64,000 nt of DNA from Polyangia bacterium (GCA_030430565.1 JAUIKS010000005.1:400544-464543), one strand, 5' to 3'. Numbered from the stretch's first letter, positions 24,481 to 35,789 are shown. Translations and numbers: made by a program. Notes: generated from the sequence alone by a model not told the origin.

Positions 24481-25377
24481 GTGTGCAGGCTATTCGGCTT
24501 TCGCTCCGTAATCCAGAGTCAGGTGCACCGCAGCCTCGTGAGCGCTGATAACGCGCTGATGCAGCAGAGCGAGCGACACCCCGACGGCTGGGGGGTCGCC
24601 TACTACCTCGCTCGCGCGCCGCACGTGGTCAAGAGCGTCTCGACCGCGGTCGACGACCAGCTGTTTCAGCACGTCTCGGGCGTCGTGACCTCGGAGACCG
24701 TCGTCGCGCACCTGCGCAAGGCGACCCAGGGGGAGCTCTCGATCATCAACACGCACCCGTTTCAGTACGGGACCTGGGTGTTCGCGCATAACGGGAACGT
24801 GCGCGGCTTCTCCGAGATCCGCGCGGCCCTGGTCGAGAAGATCCCGCCGATCCTCCGGCGCTTCATCCTGGGCAAGACGGACAGCGAGGTGCTGTTTTAC
24901 ATGATCCTGGGGAAGATGCAGCGGCGCTGCGAGCTGCACCGTCGCGGCTACCCGCTCGAGGATCTCGCCGCCGCCGCGCGCGAGGCGATCGACGAGGTCA
25001 TCGCGCTCACGGGCCCGATCTGCGAGGACGACGGCGGCCCGCCGACCGAGAATTTCTTGACCTTCCTGATCACGAACGGGACGACGATGCTGGCCCACCA
25101 AGGGGGGAAGTCGCTGTTCGCGAGCACGCACAAGCGGCGCTGCCCGGACCGCGATCACTGCCCGAGCTACGCGCCAGAGTGCGAGCGCCGGGCCGTGTCC
25201 GGCGACTTCGTCAGCCACCTGATCTTTTCGAGCGAGCCGCTGCAGGGGGACAACGTGTGGGAGCCGATGGCGCCGATGGCGATGATCGGCGCGGACTGGC
25301 GGATGCAGATGCGCGTGTTTCCGCCCCCGGGGGAGCTCGCGGTCGCGAGCGCGTCCGGCACGCTGCCGGTCGTGTGA
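24481..25377 (+). CDS. Class II glutamine amidotransferase (YafJ/EgtC-like)
   Basis: The 298-residue protein begins MCRLFGFRS, so after Met removal Cys2 is the nucleophile of a class II (Ntn) amidotransferase. It continues with RHPDGWGVAYY, HLRKATQGELSIINTHPFQYGTWVFAHNGN and a later FLTFLITNGTTMLA, all typical of the YafJ/EgtC group. The partner that uses the released ammonia is not evident. Start GTG 24481 follows TATGTT by 6 nt with no Shine-Dalgarno, so the mRNA may be leaderless. Confidence 0.85.
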   Translation: MCRLFGFRSVIQSQVHRSLVSADNALMQQSERHPDGWGVAYYLARAPHVVKSVSTAVDDQLFQHVSGVVTSETVVAHLRKATQGELSIINTHPFQYGTWVFAHNGNVRGFSEIRAALVEKIPPILRRFILGKTDSEVLFYMILGKMQRRCELHRRGYPLEDLAAAAREAIDEVIALTGPICEDDGGPPTENFLTFLITNGTTMLAHQGGKSLFASTHKRRCPDRDHCPSYAPECERRAVSGDFVSHLIFSSEPLQGDNVWEPMAPMAMIGADWRMQMRVFPPPGELAVASASGTLPVV

Positions 25378-25410
25378 CGCGTGCGCTTGCTCTGCGCCCT
25401 GCGCTTGCCC

Positions 25411-25923
25411 TTAAGACAGCTCGATCCGCATCTCGTTGTTGGCCTGAAAGCCCAGGCGCTCGTAGAGGCCGCGGGCCTTGGGCGCCGCGTTGAGCACGGC
25501 GTGGGAGCAGCCGCGCGCCCGCAGCTGCTCGAGGCAGGCCTGGGTGAGGCGCGCGCCGAGGCCGTGGCCGCGCCGCGCGGGCGCGACGTAGACGCCCCAG
25601 ATGTAGCCGTAGCGCCGCGTCTGGGGCTTCAGGATGTCGGGGTAGAGCGCGTGCAGCTGACAGACGGCGCAGCCGATGACGTCGCCGAGCTCGGGGTCCT
25701 CGGCGACCTTGTCGGTGTTGGTGTCAGCGTCGATCGCCAGCACGGTCGCCAGCTCGAGCTCGGCGCGGCCGCGCGTCAAGAACTCGCGTACGCGCCGCGT
25801 GGCCGCGTCGGGCGCGAGCAGCTCGGCGGGCGCGAGCCCGATGTCGCGCCACATCCGGTAGAAGCAGCGCGCGACCGCGGGGTCGTCAGCGGGTGTCCCA
25901 ACGCGCAGGTTGATGTCGCTCAC
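25411..25923 (-). CDS. GNAT-family N-acetyltransferase
   Basis: The 170-residue protein has the GNAT acetyl-CoA loop VYVAPARRGHGLGARLTQACLEQL (Q/RxxGxG/A type), preceded by beta strand YGYIWG and followed by AVLNAAPKARGLYERLGFQ. The substrate is unknown. Start GTG 25923 lies 6 nt after TAGCGT on the minus strand, another leaderless-type start. Confidence 0.88.
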   Translation of the reverse strand: MSDINLRVGTPADDPAVARCFYRMWRDIGLAPAELLAPDAATRRVREFLTRGRAELELATVLAIDADTNTDKVAEDPELGDVIGCAVCQLHALYPDILKPQTRRYGYIWGVYVAPARRGHGLGARLTQACLEQLRARGCSHAVLNAAPKARGLYERLGFQANNEMRIELS

Positions 25924-25956
25924 CCGGCGACGCTACCACGCGCGCGCCGGCGGCGA

Positions 25957-27672
25957 TCAGCGGATCCAGATCGAGTAGGTGCCCTGGTTCTGCTGCGCGG
26001 TGAAGCCCATGTCGCCGCACTCGCCGGTGAAGCCGACGGACCAGCCGTCGCCGCCATAGGTGGTGCCGAAGGCGATCGAGACGATCGAGTCGCCGTAGTC
26101 GAGGTTGTTGGGGTTGTTGAGGTGATCGGTGTAGCAGAAGCCGAACTGGGCGCCGGACGAGCCGCCGTTGTTGTTGTCGCAGAGGTAGTGGTGGCTGTTG
26201 GAGGAATTCGTCTCGTTGTCGTGCCAGATCGTGTCCTGGTCGAAGGAGTTGAGCCCCGGGTCGGTCATGTAGGACGTCCCGTTGGCCGTGGCGCCGTGGA
26301 GCTTCGAGCTGTTGTTGGCGGTCGCGTAGCCGTTGACCTGGGCGAAGTTGTCGGGCGCCTCGACCTCGTTGCCGATCGCGCAGGTCATCCGCACGTCGTC
26401 CCACTGTCCGTCGAACATGTCGATGTCGAGGGCGCCCTGGTCAACGAGCGTGACCAAGCCGTCGCCGACGCCGGTCGAGATCGTGTTGTTCATGCCCTCG
26501 TAGCTCCAGCTCTCGTCGGTGAAGCGGTTGTGTCCAAAGTGCCCGGTGAACTGATTCTCCTGCAGGCCGTTGGGGTGCCCGCCCATGTCGTAGACGTGGA
26601 ATACGAGGGTCCAGCCGCCGCCGTCGCTGTCCATGTCACAGGAGACGTCGAAGGCCTCGTCGCCGCCCTCGCCGTCGGGGTCGATCTTGTAGATGCCGGA
26701 GAGCGCGGCGGGGTCGAGCGCCTGGATCTCGGCGCAGTTGGCGACCAGCGAGCAGAAGCCGCCGACGCAGCTGCCCTCGCTGCAGTCGGCGTCGGCGTCG
26801 CAGGACTGGTCGAGCTGGCAGGCGTCGCAGGTGTCGCCGCCGCAGTCGACGTCGGACTCGGCGCCGCTGAGGATGCCGTCGTCGCAGGTCGGCGCCGCGC
26901 ACAGGGTGGTGCAGTCGTCGCTGTCGTTGTTGTTGCCGTCGTCGCAGGCCTCGACGCCCTGCTGGACCTGCGCGTCCCCGCAGCTCGCGCTGAGGCAGGT
27001 GTCGAGGCAGTCGTCGGTGTTGTCGTCGTTGCCGTCGTCGCACTCCTCGCCCTGCTGGACCTGTCCGTCGCCGCAGCTGATCGAGGCGCACGCGTCGGTG
27101 CACTCGGGATCGTTGAGGGGATCGCAGGCCTCGCCGGGGCCGACGTAGCCGTCGCCGCAGCTCGCGTTGAGGCAGCCCTCGACGCAGGTGTCCTCGTTGC
27201 TGTCGTTGCCGTCGTCGCACTCCTCGGCGCCCGCCTGGAGCTCGCCGTCGCCGCAGCTCGCGGCGACGCAGGTGTCGAGGCAGTCGTCGGTGTTGTCGTC
27301 GTTGCCGTCGTCGCACTCCTCGTCGTTGTCGGCGTCGACGGTGCCGTCGCCGCAGACCGGATCGGGCTCGGTGGGCTGCGTCGCGTCCGAGGTCACGGTC
27401 TCGGGGGTGCCGCTCTCGGTCTCCTCGCCGCCCATGGTCGTGCCGGTGCCGCCGGACATCGAGGTCGTGCTCGACTCGCTGGTCATCGGCCCCGCCGAGG
27501 GGTCGCTCGTCATCTCCTCGCTGGTCGTGCTCGGGTCCGTGCCCGTCGAGTCATCGCCGCTGTCGCCGCAGGCGCCCAGGCCGAGCCCCACGGCGGCCAG
27601 CGCCAGGCTCGACGCGCCGAGCGTCCATGTCCGTCGTCGCGCTGCTGCTGCTGCTCCCATCACCATCACCAT
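25957..27672 (-). CDS. Cysteine-rich (DUF4215/MYXO-CTERM-like) lipoprotein with fibrinogen-like C-terminal domain
   Basis: The protein (about 571 residues) has a lipobox (LGLGACGD), a Thr/Ser/Glu linker, then four or five cysteine-rich repeats of the type [27 protein letters not shown] seen in myxobacterial surface proteins. After an EGF-like cysteine region ([21 protein letters not shown]) comes a fibrinogen-like domain with [25 protein letters not shown] and Trp/Asp/Gly-rich C-terminal strands. Such proteins are likely exposed surface adhesins. A GGAGG Shine-Dalgarno supports ATG 27672 among several tandem start codons. Confidence 0.8.
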   Translation of the reverse strand: MVMVMGAAAAARRRTWTLGASSLALAAVGLGLGACGDSGDDSTGTDPSTTSEEMTSDPSAGPMTSESSTTSMSGGTGTTMGGEETESGTPETVTSDATQPTEPDPVCGDGTVDADNDEECDDGNDDNTDDCLDTCVAASCGDGELQAGAEECDDGNDSNEDTCVEGCLNASCGDGYVGPGEACDPLNDPECTDACASISCGDGQVQQGEECDDGNDDNTDDCLDTCLSASCGDAQVQQGVEACDDGNNNDSDDCTTLCAAPTCDDGILSGAESDVDCGGDTCDACQLDQSCDADADCSEGSCVGGFCSLVANCAEIQALDPAALSGIYKIDPDGEGGDEAFDVSCDMDSDGGGWTLVFHVYDMGGHPNGLQENQFTGHFGHNRFTDESWSYEGMNNTISTGVGDGLVTLVDQGALDIDMFDGQWDDVRMTCAIGNEVEAPDNFAQVNGYATANNSSKLHGATANGTSYMTDPGLNSFDQDTIWHDNETNSSNSHHYLCDNNNGGSSGAQFGFCYTDHLNNPNNLDYGDSIVSIAFGTTYGGDGWSVGFTGECGDMGFTAQQNQGTYSIWIR

Positions 27673-27750
27673 CACCTGCCTCCTCAGACCAGTCAGACCT
27701 CGCCCGCGCGGCGAGCTCCAACCACCCAGCTGGCGGGAGGAATACGCGGC

Positions 27751-27778
27751 GGGCCGAGGCTCTCTCGAGTCTCGGCCC
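27751..27778 (-). terminator. GC hairpin between the lpd gene and the cysteine-rich lipoprotein gene
   Basis: An 8-bp stem (27751-27758 with 27771-27778) with a 12-nt loop. The following minus-strand sequence has no clear T-run, so a terminator role is tentative. Confidence 0.35.
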
Positions 27779-27825
27779 GTCGGGTGTAGGTGTTCAAGCG
27801 CGCGCGGCTTTTTCAGCCTCTAGGA

Positions 27826-27847
27826 CACATGTCTAAAAAGACATGTG
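27826..27847 (-). terminator. Palindromic hairpin after lpd
   Basis: A perfect 9-bp stem (CACATGTCT, loop AAAA, AGACATGTG) lies 24 bp beyond the lpd stop. On the minus strand the loop reads TTTT. It may be a terminator or a protein-binding palindrome. Confidence 0.45.
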
Positions 27848-27871
27848 GAGATTCGCCGCAGTCGCGCCCGC

Positions 27872-29293
<1,422 letters not shown>

Positions 29294-29337
29294 GGTCGCG
29301 TGTCCTCTCAGGTCGTTCGCAAAAAAGTCGCAGGCTG

Positions 29338-30624
29338 CTAGATGCCGGCGAGCAGCAGGAGGTTCGGGTTCTCGAGGAAGCGGCGGACCTCCTGCAGGAA
29401 GGAGGCGCCCTCAAAGCCGTCGACGACGCGGTGGTCGAAGGAGGTCGAGAGGTTCATGATGTGGCCGACGGTGATGTTGTCGTTGGCGTCGACGATCGGC
29501 GTCTTGCGGATCGCGTGCACGCCGAGGATGCCGACCTCGGGGTAGTTGAGGATCGGCGTGGCGAGCACGCCGCCGATCTTGCCGAGGCTGGTGATGGTGA
29601 AGGTGCTGCCGGTCAGCTCGTGCCGGGTCGCCTTGCCCTCGCGGGTGGCCGCGGCCACCCGGTCGATCTCGCGCGCGAGGTCGAGGATGCTGAGCTGGTC
29701 GGCGTTGTGGACCACGGGGACCAGCAGCCCGTTCTTGGTCGCGGTCGCGATGCCGATGTTGTAGCGCTTCTTGACGATGATCCGACTGTTGGCCTCGTCG
29801 AGCTCCGAGTTGACGATCGGGTACTTGCGCAGGGCGTGGATCGTCGCCTTGACGATGAAGGGCAGGAAGCTGAGCGCGACGCCCTGCTCGGCCGCGAGGC
29901 CCTTGGCCTCCTTGCGCAGCGCGACGAGACGGGTGACGTCGACGCGCTCGACGTAGGTGTAGTGCACAGCCGTCGAGTAGGAGCGGTGGAGGCCGTCGGC
30001 GATCTTGCGGCGCATGCCGCGGAAGGGCTGGTACTCGTCACCGTGGACGGTTTCGGCGGCGCGCGGGGCCGGGCGCGCGCGCGTGGGCGCGGAGACAGCC
30101 GGGGCGGGGGCCGGCGCAGGCGTCGTCGCGGCGCGGGTGCGCGCGGCGATGACGTCCTGCTTGGTGATCCTGCCGCGGGCGTCGAGCGGCACGGTGCGCA
30201 GGTCGATCCCGGACTCACGCGCGAGCGCGCGGGCGGCGGGGGTCGCCAGGATCTTCTCCAAATCGCTCGTGGTGGTCGCGGGCGTCGAGGCCGGCTGCGG
30301 GGCGGGCGTGGGGGCGGGCGTGGGGGCGGGCGCAGGCGCTGACGCCGACACCGGGGCAGCGGGCGCGGCGGTGGCCGCGGCGCCTTGAACAAGCGTCGCG
30401 ATGACCTGGCCGACAGCGCAGATCTCCCCGACCTCGGCGTTGATCTCACGGACGACGCCGGCGACGGGCGAGGGGACCTCGATGGTCGCCTTGTCGGTCA
30501 TCACCTCGACCAGCGCCTCGTTCGCCTCGACGGCCTCGCCGGGCTTCTTCAGCCACTGGACGATCTCACCCTCGACGACGCCTTCGCCGATCTCTGGAAG
30601 CTTGAACGCGTACTCGCTGGACAT
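29338..30624 (-). CDS. Dihydrolipoamide acyltransferase (E2)
   Basis: E2 carries the lipoyl arm and transfers the acyl group to CoA. The 428-residue protein has one lipoyl domain with the lipoylation lysine in VEVMTDKATIEVPSP, an Ala/Pro-rich hinge, the E3-binding domain (TPAARALARESGIDLRTV) and the acyltransferase domain with catalytic histidine in TSFDHRVVDGFEGASFL. ATG 30624 matches the usual N-terminus MSSEYAFKLPEIGEG; an in-frame ATG at 30645 would add seven residues. With only one lipoyl domain it resembles branched-chain 2-oxoacid dehydrogenase E2 (BkdB-like), but the substrate is not certain. Confidence 0.92.
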   Translation of the reverse strand: MSSEYAFKLPEIGEGVVEGEIVQWLKKPGEAVEANEALVEVMTDKATIEVPSPVAGVVREINAEVGEICAVGQVIATLVQGAAATAAPAAPVSASAPAPAPTPAPTPAPQPASTPATTTSDLEKILATPAARALARESGIDLRTVPLDARGRITKQDVIAARTRAATTPAPAPAPAVSAPTRARPAPRAAETVHGDEYQPFRGMRRKIADGLHRSYSTAVHYTYVERVDVTRLVALRKEAKGLAAEQGVALSFLPFIVKATIHALRKYPIVNSELDEANSRIIVKKRYNIGIATATKNGLLVPVVHNADQLSILDLAREIDRVAAATREGKATRHELTGSTFTITSLGKIGGVLATPILNYPEVGILGVHAIRKTPIVDANDNITVGHIMNLSTSFDHRVVDGFEGASFLQEVRRFLENPNLLLLAGI

Positions 30625-30696
30625 GCGTGGGCTTTCTTCTGGCATCTTGCCGGCGCGCCGAGCCGGCGCGTCCGGGCGGGGTTCTCTCGGTCAATC

Positions 30697-31671
30697 TCAG
30701 TAGTTCACGACACGGTCGATCGCGTCCGCGATCGCCTGAACGGAGGGACACGCGCCGGCCTCGTCGGGGTACGGCAGCCCCTGCCGGCCTGAGACGCGCA
30801 CGATCGGGGCGTCGAGGTGCAGGATCGCCTCGTCGGCGAACAGCGCCGCGAGCTCGCTGGCGACGCCCAGGCGCGGCGCGCCGCTGTGGGCGATCACCAG
30901 CTTGCCGGTCTGCCGCGCGGCGTCGACGAGCGCGGCGCGATCGAGGGGCGCGAGGCTGGCGACATCGATGACGGCGATGTCGTGCTCGCTGCGCGCGGCC
31001 GCGGCGACGCTCGGCGCGACGCTGTCGCCCCAGCAGAACACGGTCGCGCGCGCACCGTCACCGCCGCGAACGCGGCGCGCGGCGTGGAGCTCGCGGGGCA
31101 GGCTCTCGTAGAAGGCGTCCTCGTCGAGCGCGGCCAGCAGCAGCGAGCGCGGGAGCAGCAGGATCGCGGGGCCGCTGTGGGCGTCGAAGTCGGCGGCGGC
31201 GCGCAGCAGCGCGACGGCCTCGGTCGGCTCGGCGAGCGCGAGCACCCGCGCGCCGGTCATGGCGAGCATGGACTCGAGCGCGAGCGCGTGATCGCCTCCG
31301 AGGCCGAAGCCAGGGCCCGAGGGCGCGAGCAGCAGCACGTCGCAGGAGGAGGCGTCGCCGAAGGAGTCGGTCTCGCGCGTGAGCTCGCGGAGCGGGGCGA
31401 TACCGTCGAGCAGCGCGGCCGCGCTGGGCAGCGCGACGATCGGCCGTCGCCCGGCGTGGGCGAGCCCGCCGGCGTGACCGAGCGCGGCGAGCGGGGTGAT
31501 CGGCGCGCCGAGGACTCGGTCGGCCAGGGCTTCGTCGCGGACGCTGGCGCGCGAGAGCCCGAGCATGCCGCCGTCGAGCACGTCCTCGCCGAGCAGGACG
31601 CGGCGCGGGTCTTCGCGCAGGAGGGTGGCGAGCTCGATGTTGAGCCGCTCGAGGACGTTGATGTCGGTCAC
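30697..31671 (-). CDS. 2-oxoacid dehydrogenase E1 beta-like subunit with altered active site
   Basis: The 324-residue protein is homologous to E1 beta: INVLERLNIELATLLREDPRRVLLGEDV, then a transketolase-like Rossmann core and a C-terminal domain (VIDVASLAPLDRAALVDAARQTGKLVIAHSG). The start is GTG 31671, overlapping the E1 alpha stop by 4 bp (GTGA). Unlike typical E1 beta, the segment that should contain the catalytic glutamate (TPLAExG) reads APITPLAALGHAGG, and the aromatic YPxFDQI segment is missing. The overlap shows tight coupling to E1 alpha; activity is uncertain. Confidence 0.8.
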   Translation of the reverse strand: MTDINVLERLNIELATLLREDPRRVLLGEDVLDGGMLGLSRASVRDEALADRVLGAPITPLAALGHAGGLAHAGRRPIVALPSAAALLDGIAPLRELTRETDSFGDASSCDVLLLAPSGPGFGLGGDHALALESMLAMTGARVLALAEPTEAVALLRAAADFDAHSGPAILLLPRSLLLAALDEDAFYESLPRELHAARRVRGGDGARATVFCWGDSVAPSVAAAARSEHDIAVIDVASLAPLDRAALVDAARQTGKLVIAHSGAPRLGVASELAALFADEAILHLDAPIVRVSGRQGLPYPDEAGACPSVQAIADAIDRVVNY

Positions 31672-32621
31672 GCCGCGCCGCCTTTCCCGTGCTCCTGCGC
31701 GCGCTCGTGGGCGCGCGCGATGTGTCCGCGGATCTCGGCCTCGATGACGTCCTGAAAGGTCGAGGTCCAGACGCCGGCGTGGTCGAGGTGACGTCGCAGC
31801 CGCTCGACCGGGTCGCGGTGGGCGGGCGCGTCTTTGTGCTGCATGTGCGTGACGACGGCCTCGACCAGCGCGGGGCCGTGGCCCTGCCGGGCGCGCTCGA
31901 GCGCCTTGCTGACGGCGGCCGCGACCGCGATGACATCCGCGCCGTCGACCTGCCGTGACCACAGCCCCAGGGTGCGGGCGCGGACGCCGACGCCATCGCC
32001 GAACACGCCGGCCTCGAGCGGCGCGCCGTCGGGCCAGACCTGGCTCTTGCAGACGAGCACCAGCGGGAGGTCGCAGGCGACGGCGAGCGAGAGCGCCTCG
32101 CGGTAGTAGCCGGTCGAGCACAGGCCCTCGCCGAGCAGCGCCACGGCCGCGCGGCGGGTGCCGGCGAGCTTCTCGGCGTGCGCGCGACCTGCCGCGAGGG
32201 TCAGGTGGACGCCGAGCGTCTCGGGCACCGGCGCTACGCGCTGATCCGGCGCGCCGGCGGTGCCGGCCGGGCCGGCGTGCCGATGTCCGAGGAGCTGCGC
32301 GAACAGCTCGTCGAGGTCGGCGCCGCGGGTCAGCGCGACGGCGAGGTCGCGGACGCCGGGGAAGATCCACTCCACGTCGTGGGCCAGCGTCGCGCAGGCG
32401 ACCGTGACGGCCTCCTCGCCGGCGCTCGCGGCCCACATCGGGAGACCGTAGCGCGCGAGCGCGAGGTCGAGTCGACGCGCGCGAACCATGGCCTTGTAGA
32501 GCGCGCGCAGGTCGAGACCCGGAGGGAGTGGGGGAGGAGCGGAGTCCGCCCCGGTCAGCAGTCGGCCATCCGCGTCAAGGCGACGCTCGACGTCTTCGGG
32601 ATCCCAAGGCGTTGGTTCCAT
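31668..32621 (-). CDS. 2-oxoacid dehydrogenase E1 alpha-like subunit with degenerate thiamine motif
   Basis: The 317-residue protein aligns along the E1 alpha fold (LRALYKAMVRARRLDLALARYG, AGEEAVTVACATL, WIFPGVRDLAVAL). The thiamine diphosphate motif GDGX(25-30)NN is altered: GEGLCSTGYYREALSLA instead of GDGxxxEGxxxEAxNxA, and CKSQVW in place of the NN segment. The phosphorylation-loop Arg-His-Ser signature is also changed (HMQHKDAPAHRDPVERL). It is first in the operon; ATG 32621 follows TACCGT by 5 nt. It may still bind cofactor with changed specificity, or be a structural subunit. Confidence 0.78.
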   Translation of the reverse strand: MEPTPWDPEDVERRLDADGRLLTGADSAPPPLPPGLDLRALYKAMVRARRLDLALARYGLPMWAASAGEEAVTVACATLAHDVEWIFPGVRDLAVALTRGADLDELFAQLLGHRHAGPAGTAGAPDQRVAPVPETLGVHLTLAAGRAHAEKLAGTRRAAVALLGEGLCSTGYYREALSLAVACDLPLVLVCKSQVWPDGAPLEAGVFGDGVGVRARTLGLWSRQVDGADVIAVAAAVSKALERARQGHGPALVEAVVTHMQHKDAPAHRDPVERLRRHLDHAGVWTSTFQDVIEAEIRGHIARAHERAQEHGKGGAA

Positions 32622-32855
32622 CGCGTACGGTACGCCTCACCGGTGGTGTGAGGGCGACCGAAACAGGTCAAAACCACCCTCCCGGCAGGGCGAGGCGGTT
32701 GTATCGGCGAGCCCCAAGGGCGTCAAGCACGGCCGTCGTGCGCCCAGCGACCGTGTGAGGAACGACGCACGGGCAAGCTCACATGCGCAGGCGCTTGCGC
32801 GATCGCGGGTGCTTGGACGGACGAACCAGGCCGGTATGCGGGTATAAAGGGCGCC

Positions 32856-34094
32856 GTGCGAGCGTCGCAGCGATCCGCGAACGTGGTGATGAAGTTCGGG
32901 GGCAGCAGCGTCGCCGATCTCGAGCGTCTGCGCCGGGTCGCCGCCCGGGTGATCGCCCGCGCCGAGGGCGGCCCGGTGGTGGTGGTGGTCTCGGCGATGG
33001 GGAAGACCACGAACCGTCTGGTCGAGCAGGCGCGCGCGCTCATGGACCCGCCGCCCGCGCGCGAACTCGACATGCTCATGACCACGGGCGAGCGCAATTC
33101 GATGGCGCTCTTGGCGATCGCCATCGAGGCCCTGGGTCGGCGCGCGATCAGCTTGACGGGCTCGCAGTGCGGGATCATCACCAATCACCAGGCCGGGCGC
33201 GCGCGGATCATCGACGTGCGTCCGTTCCGCATTCAGGACGAGCTCGCGGCGGGGCACATCGTCATCGTCGGCGGCTTTCAGGGCGTGAGCTACAAGCGTG
33301 AGGTCACGACCCTCGGGCGCGGCGGCTCGGATACGACCGCGGTCGCCCTGGCGGCGGCGCTCGGCGCTGACTGCGAGATTTACAGCGATGTCGACGGGGT
33401 CTACAGCGCGGACCCGCGGGAGGTCCCCGAGGCGCGGCGGATCGACGCGTTGTCCTACGAGGAGATGCAGGCGCTGTCGCGCGCCGGCGCCCGCGTTCTC
33501 CACGCCCAGGCGGTGCAGCTCGCCGAGGAGCGCGGGATCGCGATCTTCGCCCGGCACAGCGATCCGGCGGTGACGGGCGAGACGGTGATCCGGCTCAACC
33601 CCGCGCGAGAGCCCGGCGTGCTCGCGGTCACGGCCGACGCCGACGTCGCGCGGCTCAGCGCCTGGACGCCCGACGGCGCGTCGCTCTCCCCCGCGGCGCG
33701 GGCCGAGCTCGCGCGGGCGGCGGGGCGCTGGGGTCTGCGGTTCTTCCGGGTCCACCAGCGCGGCTTCGCGGGCCTCTTGTCGCGGACGCAGCGCGAGGAC
33801 GCCGGTGAGGTGCTCGGGCACGCGCGCGCCCTCGTGGAGCGCGCGTTCGGCAGCGCGGACGCGCTGCGCGTGGAGGAAGGGCGCGCGCTGGTGAGCTGCA
33901 TCGGCGCGGGCTTGGAGGAGCGCCCCGACCTGATCGCGTCGGCGGTGGAGACCGTCGAGCGCAGCGGCGCCGCGCTCCACGAGCTGCTCACGGACACGCG
34001 CACGCTCTCGTTTCTCGTCGACGCCGACCGGCGCGCCGACACGGTCCGGGCGCTGCACGACGCGCTCGTCACCCGCCGGCCGGCCTTCGCCTGA
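32856..34094 (+). CDS. lysC: Aspartokinase
   Basis: Aspartokinase phosphorylates aspartate, the first step toward lysine, threonine, methionine and diaminopimelate. The 412-residue protein has the kinase hallmark [20 protein letters not shown], the aspartate-binding [12 protein letters not shown], the nucleotide region [39 protein letters not shown], and C-terminal ACT-like regulatory repeats ([31 protein letters not shown]). GTG 32856 is supported by TATAAA 7 nt before it; GTG or ATG 9-11 codons later would also keep the catalytic lysine. The gene is alone. Confidence 0.94.
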   Translation: MRASQRSANVVMKFGGSSVADLERLRRVAARVIARAEGGPVVVVVSAMGKTTNRLVEQARALMDPPPARELDMLMTTGERNSMALLAIAIEALGRRAISLTGSQCGIITNHQAGRARIIDVRPFRIQDELAAGHIVIVGGFQGVSYKREVTTLGRGGSDTTAVALAAALGADCEIYSDVDGVYSADPREVPEARRIDALSYEEMQALSRAGARVLHAQAVQLAEERGIAIFARHSDPAVTGETVIRLNPAREPGVLAVTADADVARLSAWTPDGASLSPAARAELARAAGRWGLRFFRVHQRGFAGLLSRTQREDAGEVLGHARALVERAFGSADALRVEEGRALVSCIGAGLEERPDLIASAVETVERSGAALHELLTDTRTLSFLVDADRRADTVRALHDALVTRRPAFA

Positions 34095-34109
34095 GTTTAT
34101 CGCCGCCGC

Positions 34110-35789
34110 TCAGTCGCGGATGATGATCGTCGTGCCCGGCGCGTCGTCGGTCGCGTTGACGCCGTGCCAGCCCTCCGGGAGGAGCGGCGTGGTCCAGTTG
34201 AACAGCCAGCGCGCGTCGCTGGGGCCCAGGTTGACGCAGCCGTGGCTGCGCTGGCGGCCGAAGCTGCGGTGCCAGAACGCGCCGTGGAGCGCGTAGCTGC
34301 CCTGGAAGAACATGGTCCAGGGGACATCCTGAATCGAGTAGTTCCCGTCCGAGGCGGTCCCGCCGTCCATCGTCGTCGAGATGTGCTTGCTCGAGACCCG
34401 GTAGCGACCCTTGGGCGTCTCGAAGGTCTCTTCCTCTTTGTTCTTCTTGCCGCTCGAGATCAGCGTCGTGTAGACCGGCTTGGTGCCCTCGTAGGCGACC
34501 AAGAGCTGCTTGTCGAGGCTCACGTCGATCCACCGGTCCCACGGGTCGAGGCCCTTGGGCAGCGCCTGCGGGTCGGGCATCAGCAGGTGGTCTTTGCGGA
34601 CCAGCAGGCCGTCGGTGGTCATCATGTAGGCCTTGCCGTTGATCTCGGTCTCCTCGCTGAGATCGATGAACTCGCGCTTTTCGAGGCTGCCCTTGACCTT
34701 GAGCTTGCCGTCCTCGTTGAGTTCGAACAGGCGCGTGGACTTCTTGTTCACGTAGGCGAAGGGGAAGTTCATCTCCTCCGTGAGCTCGTGGCCTTCGAAG
34801 TCTTTGGGCTTGTAGCCGTAGACGTCCGAGGTCTTGACGATCGCGCCGCGGGCGGTCCGCCAGAACTTGCCCTTCTCCTCCTTGCCCGCGAGGCTCAGGA
34901 AGTAGCCTTTCTCAAGCCAGGGCTCGGCGGGGCTGAGCGGGAGCTTGATGGGCTCGGGCGGCTCCTCCGGCTCGGGTGGCTCCGCCGCGCCGGTGTCGGT
35001 GTCGCCGTCGGTGTCGGTGTCGCCGCCGCCCTCGCTGGGCAGCGGGACGCCGGTGCGCTCGGACTCGCGGACCGCTCGCTGGGCGGCGGCCTCCTCGAGC
35101 TCTTTCTCGGTCGGGACGCGCCAGTACATCGGCGCGTTCCACTTGCGCACGTAGCCGTAGTCGTAGGGCATGGCCTGGTCGACGCGCGGCGCCGGCGGGA
35201 CGTAGGACATGTACGGCGCCTTGTCGGTCGAGACCATCAGGCCCTTGCTCGCGCACGCGTAGCCGCCGGTCGGCAGGGGATAAAAACCCTTCTTGCAGCC
35301 CGGTCCGTCGATCTTCTCGCCGACCATCACGCGCGTGCCGATGCGCAGGTAGCCGAGCTTCTCGGACTCCACGTCGGGCTTCGAGTAGACGCTCACGACC
35401 TCGTAGCCGGCGGCGGCGTGGACCACGAGCGCCTCGCGCTGGGGCGCGGGATCCGGGAACACCATGACCCCGTAGTCCTCGGGCGGGGTGTTCCCGGCGA
35501 GCTCCGGCTCGGCGGGGAGATCGGGCGGGGTGTCGAGGGGGAGGTCAAGCGCGGCCGTGGGCTCGTCGCCGGCCGCGTTCGCGGCGACGGTCGTGGCCTG
35601 GGCGACGACGAGCGCGCCGGTCGCTTGCGACGCGCCGGCGGCGGGCTCGCTCGGGTCGGCAGGAGCCCCGGCGACGACGTGACTCGATTGGGTGTGCGGC
35701 GCCGCGTCGGCGCCGGTCGCGGGGGGCCCCTCCGTGTTGCACCCCGTGAGCGCGGCGAGCAGCAGCGCGGTGGCGATCGGAGGACGCAT
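34110..35789 (-). CDS. L,D-transpeptidase (YkuD) lipoprotein
   Basis: L,D-transpeptidases link peptidoglycan peptides or attach proteins to them, in the periplasm. The 559-residue protein has a lipobox (LLLAALTGCN), a low-complexity linker, an SH3-like segment (VVHAAAGYEVVSVYSKPDVESEKLGYLRIGTRVMVGEK), a Pro/Glu/Asp/Thr-rich insert (SEGGGDTDTDGDTDTGAAEPP) and a C-terminal YkuD domain ending in YALHGAFWHRSFGRQRSHGCVNL with nucleophile Cys518. The SH3-YkuD fusion resembles other myxobacterial envelope enzymes. It is convergent with lysC. Confidence 0.92.
   Translation of the reverse strand: MRPPIATALLLAALTGCNTEGPPATGADAAPHTQSSHVVAGAPADPSEPAAGASQATGALVVAQATTVAANAAGDEPTAALDLPLDTPPDLPAEPELAGNTPPEDYGVMVFPDPAPQREALVVHAAAGYEVVSVYSKPDVESEKLGYLRIGTRVMVGEKIDGPGCKKGFYPLPTGGYACASKGLMVSTDKAPYMSYVPPAPRVDQAMPYDYGYVRKWNAPMYWRVPTEKELEEAAAQRAVRESERTGVPLPSEGGGDTDTDGDTDTGAAEPPEPEEPPEPIKLPLSPAEPWLEKGYFLSLAGKEEKGKFWRTARGAIVKTSDVYGYKPKDFEGHELTEEMNFPFAYVNKKSTRLFELNEDGKLKVKGSLEKREFIDLSEETEINGKAYMMTTDGLLVRKDHLLMPDPQALPKGLDPWDRWIDVSLDKQLLVAYEGTKPVYTTLISSGKKNKEEETFETPKGRYRVSSKHISTTMDGGTASDGNYSIQDVPWTMFFQGSYALHGAFWHRSFGRQRSHGCVNLGPSDARWLFNWTTPLLPEGWHGVNATDDAPGTTIIIRD

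Noticed and set aside
25381..27789. 802-residue plus-strand open frame
   Set aside because: It is antisense to the GNAT and cysteine-rich lipoprotein genes and has no recognisable domain.
31672..32436. N-terminal extension of the E1 beta frame
   Set aside because: It is Arg-rich and overlaps E1 alpha in another frame; the real start is the GTG at 31671.
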